DNA from: Arcanobacterium canis
GTDB lineage: Bacteria > Actinomycetota > Actinomycetes > Actinomycetales > Actinomycetaceae
Assembly: GCF_029625435.1 (NCBI RefSeq)
Contig: NZ_CP121208.1
Coordinates: forward strand, 1,674,001-1,738,000
Reading direction: 5' to 3'
Length of the DNA: 64,000 nucleotides
The notes beneath the pieces are model-generated. The model was not told where the DNA came from and searched no databases. It was given only the letters and a program-made list of their open reading frames with translations. The translations under genes were made by a program, and so were the position numbers. Below, piece after piece: positions 18,239 through 26,439 of this stretch. Each line of letters opens with the position of its first letter. The stretch's first letter is position 1.

Positions 18239-18382
18239 ATGGGAAGGAACCGTAAGCAGACGTCCGCGAAGGTGGCGTCCAAGGCATCGAAGATTCTGAC
18301 CGATGGCCGTTATGGCAAGGACTCGAAGTCCGTGGCTGCGTCAGCGTTGGCGCAGGCCAAGCCATCCAAGCGCGGCAAGTAG
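18239..18382 (+). CDS. Small conserved phage/ICE protein
   Basis: 47 residues, basic, beginning MGRNRKQTSAKVASKASK and ending PSKRGK. AAGGAGG lies 8 bases before the ATG. I recognise the pattern, a short basic protein with repeated K-x-V-A-S-x-A, from prophages and integrative elements across Gram-positive and enteric bacteria; function unknown. First gene of the plus-strand prophage block. Confidence 0.7.
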   Translation: MGRNRKQTSAKVASKASKILTDGRYGKDSKSVAASALAQAKPSKRGK

Positions 18383-18737
18383 CCGCAATCACTCCTGCTC
18401 TGGTGTGAGTGCTTCTCGCACCAGAACAGGTGGAGGCGGTAGTGCTGGTGGCCACCGGTACTGACGTTCTCCGAAGCCTGAGCGTGATTGTTCGGGAGCT
18501 CATCTGGCGGATGAGCGACCTCCACAGCGAGTGCTGGCTGTGGTTGTAGACAAATGAACCACTAGTGAGACCTGCTCTGGGAGCGCTCGGCGGGTCACCG
18601 CACCCAACCCCTCTTTGCTGAGGGCTGGGTGGGGTGGCTCGCCTTTGTTGTCTTCCAAGTAGTTCTCACCAGTGATCTGAGCCAAACAGATCAGGTCTCC
18701 AAATCACCGGGATTCCCGGAGAAATGGAGATCCTTCG
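18383..18737 (+). promoter_or_regulatory. Highly structured leader before the sigma-like gene
   Basis: No gene over 355 bases. Successive inverted repeats: TCTGGTG/CACCAGA after 18398, GCTCATC/GATGAGC at 18496-18514, the large hairpin at 18589-18643, and GATCTG/CAGATC at about 18675-18693. Compatible with an attenuated leader or a small structured RNA. Confidence 0.5.
18589..18643 (+). terminator. Large hairpin with T-rich tail (terminator or attenuator)
   Basis: Nested stems GGCG...CGCC, CACC...GGTG, CACCCA...TGGGTG and CCCTC...GAGGG around a 6-base loop, followed by TTTGTTGTCTT. It lies 95 bases before the sigma-like gene. Confidence 0.65.
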
Positions 18738-19427
18738 ATGAAGGTCACCTTCAAGCACGAAGCAGATAACAACAAGAACGAGTCCATCACTGACACTTTC
18801 GACATTGACCCTGGCGAGTTCGCTCTCATGATCGCGACCCACCGTGAGCAACGTGCCGCCGCTACTGGTGTTCCGCTCGACCAGGTTAAGCCCTGCACGC
18901 CGCAGAAGATTCTGGACGAGTTGTGGAACGCAGAGGAAGCGGCCACGCATCAGGCGGTTCGCGCCGATCGCGGCAAGGGTAAGAAGAAATGTACGTGTGG
19001 GGCTGGGTGCGGTCCTCGACGTGGATGCCGCGTCCCGAATAACAAGCCGTTTTCGTATGAGCAGATGCTCGAGATCGATCTTGACCCTGCTTCACCGGGT
19101 ATCAGCGCTGAAGACCAGGTCATCGAACGCGAGGACAGTGTCGAGCGTGCCTGTGATCTCGAGGTGATGCGTGACGTCATCGCTGGTTTGGATTCGCAGC
19201 ATCGTGAGGTGATGACGCGTCTGCTTGCAACCGACAAGCTCAATCAGGCGCAGGTGGCGCGCGATATGGGGTTGACCCGTGCTCGGGTATCGCAGCTGGT
19301 GGCAGAGGTAAAACCGCTGATCCGGCAGGCGGTTGAGGAGGCCCGATTTAACACTTCGAGCGGTGTCGGCAGTGGGGTGAAGGGAGAAGCCAACCGGGCT
19401 GCTCCCGCAAATGAGGAAGAAAGGTAA
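18738..19427 (+). CDS. Phage sigma-70 region-4-like regulator
   Basis: 229 residues. The N-terminal half is a phage-specific domain with a Cys-rich patch (KKCTCGAGCGPRRGCR), the C-terminal half a sigma region 4 HTH (LDSQHREVMTRLL, then LNQAQVARDMGLTRARVSQLV). It probably directs RNA polymerase to phage promoters. The last ~30 residues (from RFNTSSGVGS) are encoded by copy 1 of the 42-nt repeat element and look like extra sequence tacked onto a normal HTH end. Confidence 0.7.
   Translation: MKVTFKHEADNNKNESITDTFDIDPGEFALMIATHREQRAAATGVPLDQVKPCTPQKILDELWNAEEAATHQAVRADRGKGKKKCTCGAGCGPRRGCRVPNNKPFSYEQMLEIDLDPASPGISAEDQVIEREDSVERACDLEVMRDVIAGLDSQHREVMTRLLATDKLNQAQVARDMGLTRARVSQLVAEVKPLIRQAVEEARFNTSSGVGSGVKGEANRAAPANEEER
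19345..19385 (+). promoter_or_regulatory. 42-nt repeated element, copy 1
   Basis: Starts GATTTAACAC and contains GTCGGCAGTGGGGTGA. It is followed by GGGAG-AAGCC-AACCG-GGCT-G-CTCCC, a two-part hairpin, and then the ATG of the 19433 gene 47 bases on. The same core occurs at 25139 and 52934. Confidence 0.6.
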
Positions 19428-19432
19428 GCCCG

Positions 19433-19669
19433 ATGGCTCGACATAGTCTCAAGCTTCATATTGCCCGGCATATCCCTGACAACCCCGGAATCGTCGCCAC
19501 CAAGAATGTGACGCTGCGTGAACGGCTCATGCGCCTACTGCTTGGTACCCCACGCAAAGTCATGATTCTCGTTCCCGGTGACTCGGTCAAGCAGATCGAC
19601 ATCACCGAAAACACCGATGACGACCTCATGGCCCTGGCCGATGCTCTCAAGGCGGGTGAATCCAAATGA
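19433..19669 (+). CDS. Small phage early protein
   Basis: 78 residues, beginning MARHSLKLHIARHIPD, with a central basic stretch and an acidic tail. No domain recognised. GAGGAAGAAAGG precedes the ATG. Its stop overlaps the next start (ATGA), so it is coupled to 19666. It sits between the sigma-like gene and the DUF2800/DUF2815 recombination-replication set. Confidence 0.65.
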   Translation: MARHSLKLHIARHIPDNPGIVATKNVTLRERLMRLLLGTPRKVMILVPGDSVKQIDITENTDDDLMALADALKAGESK

Positions 19670-20079
19670 TGATGCCGGAAATTAACGCCTTCATTCGTGA
19701 TGGAAACCAGACGATGCGATCGCTCGCCGATTTGCTTGCGCGGGCTCAGCAGATCGTTGAGGAGAGCTTCGAAGACCACGCAGGAATGCCTGGTGAACGC
19801 CCGGAGCTTGCCCTGCAGATCAAGGAACCCTTCGAAACCATCCCAGCCACGCACGCCCAGCCAGAACTACTTGCGGACGAGCCAGAGGTTGAACCTGAAC
19901 CGACGGTGACGTTGGAAGAAGTACGTGCTTTTCTTTCCGAGCTCTCAGCGCAAGGTCACACGGCAAAGGTTCGTGAGCTGATCGTCGAGGCTGGTGCGGA
20001 CAAGCTCTCAGCGGTGGATCCGGCGAAGTTCGGCTGGCTGCTGGATCGAGCGAAGGAGATTGCTGATGGCACCGTCTGA
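19666..20079 (+). CDS. Phage early protein, 'rrp5-like' family
   Basis: 137 residues. The N-terminal helix MRSLADLLARAQQI is followed by a variable acidic linker and a conserved C-terminal unit (VTLEEVRAFLSELSAQGHTA, then VRELIVEAGADKLS). The C-terminal unit is the part usually labelled rRNA biogenesis protein rrp5 in phage annotations; the label is probably wrong. Overlaps both neighbours. Likely accessory to phage replication by position only. Confidence 0.65.
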   Translation: MMMPEINAFIRDGNQTMRSLADLLARAQQIVEESFEDHAGMPGERPELALQIKEPFETIPATHAQPELLADEPEVEPEPTVTLEEVRAFLSELSAQGHTAKVRELIVEAGADKLSAVDPAKFGWLLDRAKEIADGTV

Positions 20080-21202
20080 TCACGCACTCCTCTCAGCTTC
20101 TGGTGCTTACAGGTGGCTCAACTGCACACCCTCAGCGTGCCTCGAATCCGATGAGCCAGAATCCACGTCTGCGGCTGCCGAGCAAGGCACCGCCGCCCAT
20201 GCACTGGCTGAGCACAAGCTCCGTCGCGCTTTGAAGCAGCGCTCGAAGCGGCCAGTCTCAACTTGGGTTGATGACGAGATGGAAATCCTCACGGACGACT
20301 ATGTGGCGTTCGTCCAAGAACGCATCTCCATCGCCCAAGAATCCTGTGGTGATCCGCAGGTGCTGATCGAGCAACGCCTAGATTTCAGCCATGTGGTTCC
20401 GGGAGGTTTTGGCACCGGGGATTGCGTGATCATCGCCGAACCCACCTTGCAGATCATTGATCTCAAATACGGGCAAGGTGTGTTGGTTGAGGCTGAGCGT
20501 AATCCCCAGTTGATGCTCTACGCTCTCGGAGCCCTTCACACTTTCGGCGACCTGTACGACATCGAGCGCGTAGCGGTGACGATCTACCAACCGCGCCGGG
20601 GCAACGTCGACACCTGGGAAATCCCCGTCGCCGACCTCGAAGCGTGGGCTGAGGCAGAGGTGAAGCCGAAGGCTGAGCTGGCAGCGGCTGGCGAGGGCGA
20701 GTTTTGTCCGGGCTCGTGGTGTCAGTTCTGCAAGATTGCACCCACGTGTCGGGCGCGAGCGGAAGCCAACCTCGCCCTTGCAAAGCACGAGTTCGTCCCA
20801 CCAGCAGAACTGTCCGACAGCGAGATTGCCGACGTGCTCACGCGGATTCCACAGCTCAAAACCTGGGCGTCGGACGTGGAAGCCTACGCCCTTTCCAAGG
20901 CCGTCAACCAGGGCGTGGTCTTTGAGGGGTTCAAGCTCGTAGCCGGACGGTCGATACGCAAATACACCTCCGAAACCGATGTCGCTGCAGCGGCTGAGGC
21001 GGCTGGCTATAGGGACATCTATGACCGCAAGCTCATCACCCTCACAGCGATGGAACGCCTCATGGGTAAACCCGCCTTCAACGAGATCCTCGGTGACCTC
21101 GTGACCAAGCCTGCAGGAAAACCCACGTTGGTTCCTGCATCCGATAAGCGGCCAGCGCTTGACCTGGTGAGTGCGGCCACCGATTTTCAACCAAACAAGT
21201 AA
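20066..21202 (+). CDS. DUF2800 protein, Cas4/RecB-like nuclease
   Basis: 378 residues from the ATG at 20066, which overlaps the previous gene by 14 bases and has GAAGGAG upstream. N-terminal SGAYRWLNCTPSACLE with an early Cys, a helical EQGTAAHALAEHKL, then a PD-(D/E)xK core (GTGDCVIIAEPTLQIIDLKYG) and Cys residues near 215-230 (CPGSWCQFCKIAPTCRA), which suggests an iron-sulfur cluster as in Cas4/AddB. A DNA end-processing nuclease for phage recombination is likely. Confidence 0.82.
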   Translation: MAPSDHALLSASGAYRWLNCTPSACLESDEPESTSAAAEQGTAAHALAEHKLRRALKQRSKRPVSTWVDDEMEILTDDYVAFVQERISIAQESCGDPQVLIEQRLDFSHVVPGGFGTGDCVIIAEPTLQIIDLKYGQGVLVEAERNPQLMLYALGALHTFGDLYDIERVAVTIYQPRRGNVDTWEIPVADLEAWAEAEVKPKAELAAAGEGEFCPGSWCQFCKIAPTCRARAEANLALAKHEFVPPAELSDSEIADVLTRIPQLKTWASDVEAYALSKAVNQGVVFEGFKLVAGRSIRKYTSETDVAAAAEAAGYRDIYDRKLITLTAMERLMGKPAFNEILGDLVTKPAGKPTLVPASDKRPALDLVSAATDFQPNK

Positions 21203-21217
21203 CTAGTAGAAAGAAGA

Positions 21218-21775
21218 ATGATTATGTCAACGACTAACACAACTCGTATTGTGACCGGCGAAGTCCGGCTGTCCTACGCACACGTGTGGGAGCCGAACTC
21301 CATCCAGGGAGGCAAACCGAAGTACTCCGTCTCCCTAATTATCCCGAAGTCCGATACTGCCACGATTGCGGCGATCGAGAAGGCCGTGGATGTAGCCATC
21401 GAAGCAGGTATCGGGAAGTTTGGTGGCAAGCGCCCCAACAAGGCCGCCCTCAAGTTGCCGCTGCGCGATGGGGATATTGAGCGTGACGACGAAGCCTACA
21501 AGGGTGCCTACTTCCTCAACGCCAACTCCCTGACCGCTCCGCAGATCGTCGATCAGAGCGTCGCCCCGATCCTCGACCGCGCCGAAGTGTACTCGGGCTG
21601 CTACGCACGCGTATCCCTGTCCTTCTATGCGTTCAACACAAACGGCAACCGAGGCATCGCCTGCGCACTGGGCAATATCCAAAAGACCCGTGACGGCGAG
21701 AGCCTTGGCGGTGGACGAGTTTCCGCTGAGACCGACTTCGGTGTCTTCGCCGCTGATGACGATTTCCTGAACTAA
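21218..21775 (+). CDS. DUF2815 single-strand DNA-binding-like protein
   Basis: 185 residues (183 if the second ATG at 21224 is used). The core VTGEVRLSYAHVWEPNSIQG and KYSVSLIIPKSDTAT is typical of DUF2815, which pairs with DUF2800 in phages and is thought to act as an annealing or single-strand-binding protein. An acidic C-terminal tail (AADDDFLN) resembles SSB tips. Followed by the DNA polymerase gene. Confidence 0.82.
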   Translation: MIMSTTNTTRIVTGEVRLSYAHVWEPNSIQGGKPKYSVSLIIPKSDTATIAAIEKAVDVAIEAGIGKFGGKRPNKAALKLPLRDGDIERDDEAYKGAYFLNANSLTAPQIVDQSVAPILDRAEVYSGCYARVSLSFYAFNTNGNRGIACALGNIQKTRDGESLGGGRVSAETDFGVFAADDDFLN

Positions 21776-21852
21776 CCATCCCCACACGTGGAGGGAATCA
21801 GCACATCTTGTTGGTTCCCTCCACTTTTCCTCTATGTGAAAGGAACCTCGTC

Positions 21853-23820
21853 ATGCGAACACTCTTCTGCGATATTGAATCTTTCAGTCCCGTCCAGCTC
21901 GCTAAGACGGGTCTTTACCCGTATGCCGAGCACCCAGACTTCGAGCTGCTCCTGTTCGGCTATTCGATTGACGGCGGTCCAGTCGAAATGGTGGATCTCG
22001 CCAACGGACAATCAATGCCCGACGAGGTTCTGGCGGCTTTAGTTGATCCATCCGTCGTGAAGTGGGCGCATAACGCCGCCTTCGAACGAGTCTGCCTGTC
22101 CGCTTGGCTACGAGCGCATCATCCAGAGCTTCTCGCTGATGGGTTTCTTGGCCCAAGGCAGTGGCGCTGCACCATGATCTGGTCGGCTTATCTCGGTCTG
22201 CCGATGAGCCTCGACGCAGTAGCCACCGTCCTCAAACTCGACGTCCAAAAAGACACAGTAGGCAAGAAGCTGATCAAGCAGTTCTGCACACCCGCCACAC
22301 CCTCAGTTCTGAACGGCGGCAAACACAGGAATCCACCATCAGCTGACCCAACCGGGTGGGCACGGTTCATCGACTACAACCGGCGTGACGTCGAAGTCGA
22401 GCTCGCCATCCACGACAGACTGGCGTCTTTTCCGATGCCCGAGGCCGAATGGGACACCTACGCTCTTGACCAACGCATTAATGATGCCGGGATTCTTCTC
22501 GACCACACGCTCGTCGATAATGCCGTTGCCGTGGACGAGCACCACCGCAACGCCACACTCGCTCGGGCACAGACATTGACTGGGTTGGAGAATCCGAACT
22601 CACCCATCCAACTCAAACAATGGCTCGCATCGCGCGGCTGCGAACTCGAATCACTAGCGAAAGCCGAGGTCGATGCCGCCCTCGATACCGCCACTGGCGA
22701 GGTGAAAGAAGTCCTCGAACTGCGCGGCGATCTAGCAAAATCAAGCGTCAAGAAATACCAAGCCATGCAAAACGTCGCCGGAACCGATGGCCGTGCGCGC
22801 GGTCTTATCCAGTTCTACGGAGCAGGACGCACCGGACGCTTCGCCGGACGCCTCGTCCAAGTCCAAAACCTCCCAAGAAACTATCTATCTGACCTCGACC
22901 AAGCACGAACGCTCGTCAGAACAGGCAACCTCGACGCACTTGAGCTGCTCTACGAATCTGTACCAGACACCTTGAGTCAGTTGATTCGCACGGCGTTCAT
23001 TCCCAGCCCTGGGTGCCGGTTTATTGTGGCGGACTTTTCTGCGATTGAGGCGCGCGTCATCGCCTGGCTCGCAGGAGAAACAACCACCCTGGACGCCTTC
23101 CGTGAAGGTAAAGACCTCTACTGCGAAACCGCTTCCCGCATGTTCGGCGTCCCAGTAGAGAAGCACGGCGTTAATGGTGAGCTTCGTCAGAAGGGGAAGA
23201 TTGCGGTGCTCGCCTGTGGTTATGGCGGCTCCGTCGGCGCTCTCAAAGCCATGGGAGCACTCACCATGGGACTCGCCGAACACGAGCTCAAACCCATCGT
23301 TGACGCATGGCGGCAAGCTAACCCACACATCGTCCAACTCTGGGCAGATGTTGAAGAAGCCGTGATTGCTGCGATCATGTCGCGCCAGCCGCTTCGCCTG
23401 CGGAACCTGCGCTTTAGCGTTGAGTCTGGGATTCTCTTCATCGAACTGCCCTCCGGTAGACGGCTTGCCTACGTCCAGCCGCGTCTGGGTGAGAACAGGT
23501 GGGGCGGCACCTCCATCACCTACACCGGCACCACCGCAGCCAGACGTTGGGGACAGCTCGAAACCTACGGTGGAAAACTTGTCGAGAATATCGTGCAGGC
23601 GATCGCTCGTGATCTGCTCGTCACCGGCATGCACGCAGTCGCCAAAGCCGGGCATCGGATTGTGATGCATGTTCACGACGAGATCGTTATCGACGAGCCC
23701 TTGGGCTCGGGCTTCACCGTTGCTGACGCGTGCGAGCTGATGTCCACGCTCCCAGCATGGGTCGAAGGTTTGCCGTTGGATGCGGATGGGTATGAGTGCG
23801 CCTATTACCGTAAGGATTAG
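21853..23820 (+). CDS. Phage family A DNA polymerase
   Basis: 655 residues from the ATG at 21853 (GAAAGG upstream). N-terminal DnaQ-like 3'-5' exonuclease with Asp-x-Glu in FCDIESFSP; polymerase domain with motif A VADFSAIEARVIAWLAGE near residue 390, motif B region KIAVLACGYGG near 455, and motif C HVHDEIVIDEP near 605. It lacks the 5'-nuclease domain of host Pol I, as in T7-like and many siphoviral polymerases. Stop overlaps the end of the convergent Abi gene by four bases. Confidence 0.93.
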   Translation: MRTLFCDIESFSPVQLAKTGLYPYAEHPDFELLLFGYSIDGGPVEMVDLANGQSMPDEVLAALVDPSVVKWAHNAAFERVCLSAWLRAHHPELLADGFLGPRQWRCTMIWSAYLGLPMSLDAVATVLKLDVQKDTVGKKLIKQFCTPATPSVLNGGKHRNPPSADPTGWARFIDYNRRDVEVELAIHDRLASFPMPEAEWDTYALDQRINDAGILLDHTLVDNAVAVDEHHRNATLARAQTLTGLENPNSPIQLKQWLASRGCELESLAKAEVDAALDTATGEVKEVLELRGDLAKSSVKKYQAMQNVAGTDGRARGLIQFYGAGRTGRFAGRLVQVQNLPRNYLSDLDQARTLVRTGNLDALELLYESVPDTLSQLIRTAFIPSPGCRFIVADFSAIEARVIAWLAGETTTLDAFREGKDLYCETASRMFGVPVEKHGVNGELRQKGKIAVLACGYGGSVGALKAMGALTMGLAEHELKPIVDAWRQANPHIVQLWADVEEAVIAAIMSRQPLRLRNLRFSVESGILFIELPSGRRLAYVQPRLGENRWGGTSITYTGTTAARRWGQLETYGGKLVENIVQAIARDLLVTGMHAVAKAGHRIVMHVHDEIVIDEPLGSGFTVADACELMSTLPAWVEGLPLDADGYECAYYRKD

Positions 23821-24761
23821 CTGTTGATTGTCCAGATGGGATCTTGTTTCCAGCTGGGGCTGGCACCTATGTGCGTTAGATCGACGCCAGGAATTTCGGT
23901 GGGGAAACTGTCTAGGACGTCGCTGATGGCCTGTATTTCAGCGGTGAAATTTCCTCGTCTCAAGAGGAATGCGGTGAGCACCAACGCGGTGTATATACGT
24001 CCTGAAGAATGTGTCACGGCCGATAGCGTTTGGTCGCTGCGACGGTGTTTGACCAGTGGACGGATGACGAGTCGCTTGTTCCATAGTCTGGCGTGATGGG
24101 CGCATACGTTACGAATGAAATTCACGGTGCGCATCCATGATTCCAACTCGTCGGCACGTGCCAAGTACTTGTCAGCAATGCGACGACGCTGTTCGAAGGG
24201 AGCCAACGAAAACAGGGTCACGAGTTGTCCGAATTCGAGGATCTCGGTGGCCACCCACACCGGCAAACGCCCATCGTGGGTCTGGTTGTAATGCATGACG
24301 AAATCTTCTGTAGAGCGCGACTGCGTTTGGGCTAGCTTCTGCGTAAACAGTACTGCACGGCGATGCATTGCGCCTGACGGCCAAATCCGTTCGAGGTCGA
24401 GGTGAATGAACGGATCGATCTCACCCAGCACGTGCCCCACGTCAACTCGCAGGCACACCTCCAGCTTGCATAGCGCCCGCCACACAGCAAGACGCAGCTG
24501 TTCGTCAAACTCGTACAGCTCAACCGCGTGATGCATACGTGTGCCGGGAACGAAACGATCTAAACGCCGCCGAGGTGAGCCTTCGGGAGCTGACTGGCGC
24601 AACGGGTAGGAGTATCCCGAAAGCCGGTAATAGCCGACAGTAGATAACTCGCGGCGGTAATCACCGGCATCCAATAGGCCACGACGAGTGAGGATATTAA
24701 TCTGCTCATCGATACTGGCCCACGGTTTATCGACCACCAGCCCACCCGCTTCCAAAAACAT
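23817..24761 (-). CDS. Abi family (Abi_2) abortive-infection protein
   Basis: 314 residues. Conserved N-terminus (KPWASIDEQINILTRRGLL, then YYRLSGYSYPLRQ) and FDEQLRLAVWRALCKLEVCLR place it in the AbiD/AbiF-like family; the later R-x4-6-H-like NFIRNVCAHHARLWN is the HEPN-type ribonuclease motif. It stands alone on the minus strand inside a plus-strand replication module and has its own leader, the usual pattern of a 'moron' that the prophage uses to exclude other phages. Its 3' end overlaps the polymerase stop. Confidence 0.82.
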   Translation of the reverse strand: MFLEAGGLVVDKPWASIDEQINILTRRGLLDAGDYRRELSTVGYYRLSGYSYPLRQSAPEGSPRRRLDRFVPGTRMHHAVELYEFDEQLRLAVWRALCKLEVCLRVDVGHVLGEIDPFIHLDLERIWPSGAMHRRAVLFTQKLAQTQSRSTEDFVMHYNQTHDGRLPVWVATEILEFGQLVTLFSLAPFEQRRRIADKYLARADELESWMRTVNFIRNVCAHHARLWNKRLVIRPLVKHRRSDQTLSAVTHSSGRIYTALVLTAFLLRRGNFTAEIQAISDVLDSFPTEIPGVDLTHIGASPSWKQDPIWTINS

Positions 24762-25138
24762 GAAGACCGGCTCTGACCTGTCTCGGAAACCGATACAAGC
24801 GAGCCGGTACTAGTGGTAATCACTATACCGCGAAAACAGCGACAGAATCAAGAACTCGGCGAAGTACCACCATCAGAAAAGAAAGCTTATCCAAGACCGC
24901 TAAGAAACGAGAACCGACCTGTGCTCCCACCGAAGCGGGCAGCGGAACCGGTCATGTTGTCTAAAAGACCACCGTGTCGGCACCGCTGTAGCAAGAGAAC
25001 GATGGTTCTTCCACACAGAGCACTCGAGAAATTTGTCTATGCCCCGGCGAGAATACCTGCCAGATTGCTCTAACAGATAGCGCTCCACCGGGGCTTCAAC
25101 ACCAATCGTGCCAGAACGAGAAGCGATTGAGTACCCGT
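24762..25138. other. Intergenic region between the Abi and antirepressor genes
   Basis: About 380 bases with no credible coding. It must hold the minus-strand promoter of the Abi gene and part of the antirepressor leader. A short CCGGGGC / GCCCCGG pair (25042-25048 and around 25088) could form a hairpin. Base composition is less GC-rich than the neighbouring genes, consistent with an inserted segment. Confidence 0.4.
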
Positions 25139-25240
25139 GATTTAACACTTTCGGGTTCGTCGGCAGTGGGGTGAGGCCCTTAACCCTTGTGCCGACCGGC
25201 ACGACTTTTTCTCGACGGGGTCTCGGGAAGGAACCCCGCC
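25139..25240 (+). promoter_or_regulatory. 42-nt repeated element, copy 2, with switch-like leader
   Basis: Starts GATTTAACAC, with GTCGGCAGTGGGGTGA. GTCGGCA can pair with TGCCGAC downstream; the latter can instead form GTGCC-GACC-GGCAC followed by GACTTTTT. These are mutually exclusive, as antiterminator and terminator would be. Just before the antirepressor ATG, CGGGGT and ACCCCG can pair and place the ribosome site GGGAAGGA in a loop. Confidence 0.6.
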
Positions 25241-26005
25241 ATGGGAAACCAGATTCAATCATTCACCAACGACGTGTTCGGCACCATTCGCACTATCACC
25301 AATGATGGTCAGATCCTTTTCTGCAGCAAGGATGTCGCCACCGCGCTCGGCTACCAGGATCCGACGAACGCGGTGAAGCTGCACTGCAAGGGGGTGGCAA
25401 ATTACCACCCCCTTGAGACCGCTGGTGGAATCCAGCAGGTCCGCTTCATTACCGAAGGTGACCTCTATCGCCTCATCATCTCCTCAAAGCTCCCGGCAGC
25501 GCAGAAGTTCGAAGCCTGGGTGTTCGATGAAGTGCTACCGACGATTCGCCGCCACGGCCTCTACGCGATCGACGAGCTGCTGGCTGACGATGAGTTCCTT
25601 GAGCATGCCATCGCCACGCTGCGGGCCGAGCGAGCCAAGCGCCTCGCCGCAGAGCAAGCCTTGCTCGAAGCGGCACCGAAAGTCTCGTACTACGACGTCG
25701 TGCTGCAGTCCGATTCGTTGTTGACGACGACGGCGATTGCGAAGGACTACGGACTCTCCGCGAAGAAGCTCAACCGCATTCTGCGTGATGCTCACGTGCA
25801 GTTCCATCAGTCGGGCCGGTGGTTCCTCTACGCCCGCTTCGCCGAGCAGGGATACACCCAGTCCAAGACTCACGAATACGGCGAAGGCCAGACCCGCACC
25901 CACATGTACTGGACCCAGAAGGGACGTCTGTTCATCTACGACCTGCTCAAGAACCAGCTCGGCATCCTCCCGGTCATTGAGCGTGAAGGTCAGGTGCAGG
26001 CATGA
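25241..26005 (+). CDS. BRO-N / KilA-C antirepressor
   Basis: 254 residues from the ATG at 25241. The N-terminal BRO domain (VFGTIRTI...FCSKDVATALGYQDP, FITEGDLYRLIISSKLPAAQKFEAWV) is followed by a phage antirepressor KilAC domain (LTTTAIAKDYGLSAKKLNRIL). Such proteins bind and inactivate prophage repressors or change phage gene expression. A structured leader with copy 2 of the repeated element precedes it. The stop overlaps the next start (ATGA). Confidence 0.9.
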   Translation: MGNQIQSFTNDVFGTIRTITNDGQILFCSKDVATALGYQDPTNAVKLHCKGVANYHPLETAGGIQQVRFITEGDLYRLIISSKLPAAQKFEAWVFDEVLPTIRRHGLYAIDELLADDEFLEHAIATLRAERAKRLAAEQALLEAAPKVSYYDVVLQSDSLLTTTAIAKDYGLSAKKLNRILRDAHVQFHQSGRWFLYARFAEQGYTQSKTHEYGEGQTRTHMYWTQKGRLFIYDLLKNQLGILPVIEREGQVQA

Positions 26006-26439
26006 GCGCCACGACAGTCGATATTGGGTTTTCGAAGAAAAACACCGAAGGCTATCTGGACCTGACGAGCTACCACGCGCTCAAGAAGCTCCAGCGCGAA
26101 CAGTTCGGCTACCGGCCCTTGGTTTATATCTGCTCACCGTATTCGGGCGACACTGGGGCGAACGTTGAGCTCGCCCGCCAATTCTGCGAGCTCGCAGTAG
26201 CGGCAGGCAAGATCCCGTTCGCCCCGCATCTGTTATTTCCACAGTTCATGGATGACTCCGACCCGGACACCCGCGAGCTGGCGATGTTTTTCAACCGAGT
26301 GCTGCTCGCTAAATGCGAAGCCCTGTGGGCATACGTGGGTCACGTCAGCCCTGGTATGCGCCTGGAGATCGGGTGGGCACGCGACCTCGACCTGCCCATC
26401 AAATACTTCGATTCTGATTTCAAGGAGGTCACCCCATGA
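26002..26439 (+). CDS. DUF4406-like protein (nucleoside deoxyribosyltransferase fold)
   Basis: 145 residues. The core VYICSPYSGDTGANVELARQ, then FAPHLLFPQFMDD and a C-terminal MRLEIGWARDLDLPI match the fold of nucleoside 2-deoxyribosyltransferase-like proteins (DUF4406/DUF7768), with the conserved Glu and the SPYSG loop present. A role in nucleotide metabolism or base modification is possible; none is shown. Overlaps both neighbours. Confidence 0.78.
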   Translation: MSATTVDIGFSKKNTEGYLDLTSYHALKKLQREQFGYRPLVYICSPYSGDTGANVELARQFCELAVAAGKIPFAPHLLFPQFMDDSDPDTRELAMFFNRVLLAKCEALWAYVGHVSPGMRLEIGWARDLDLPIKYFDSDFKEVTP

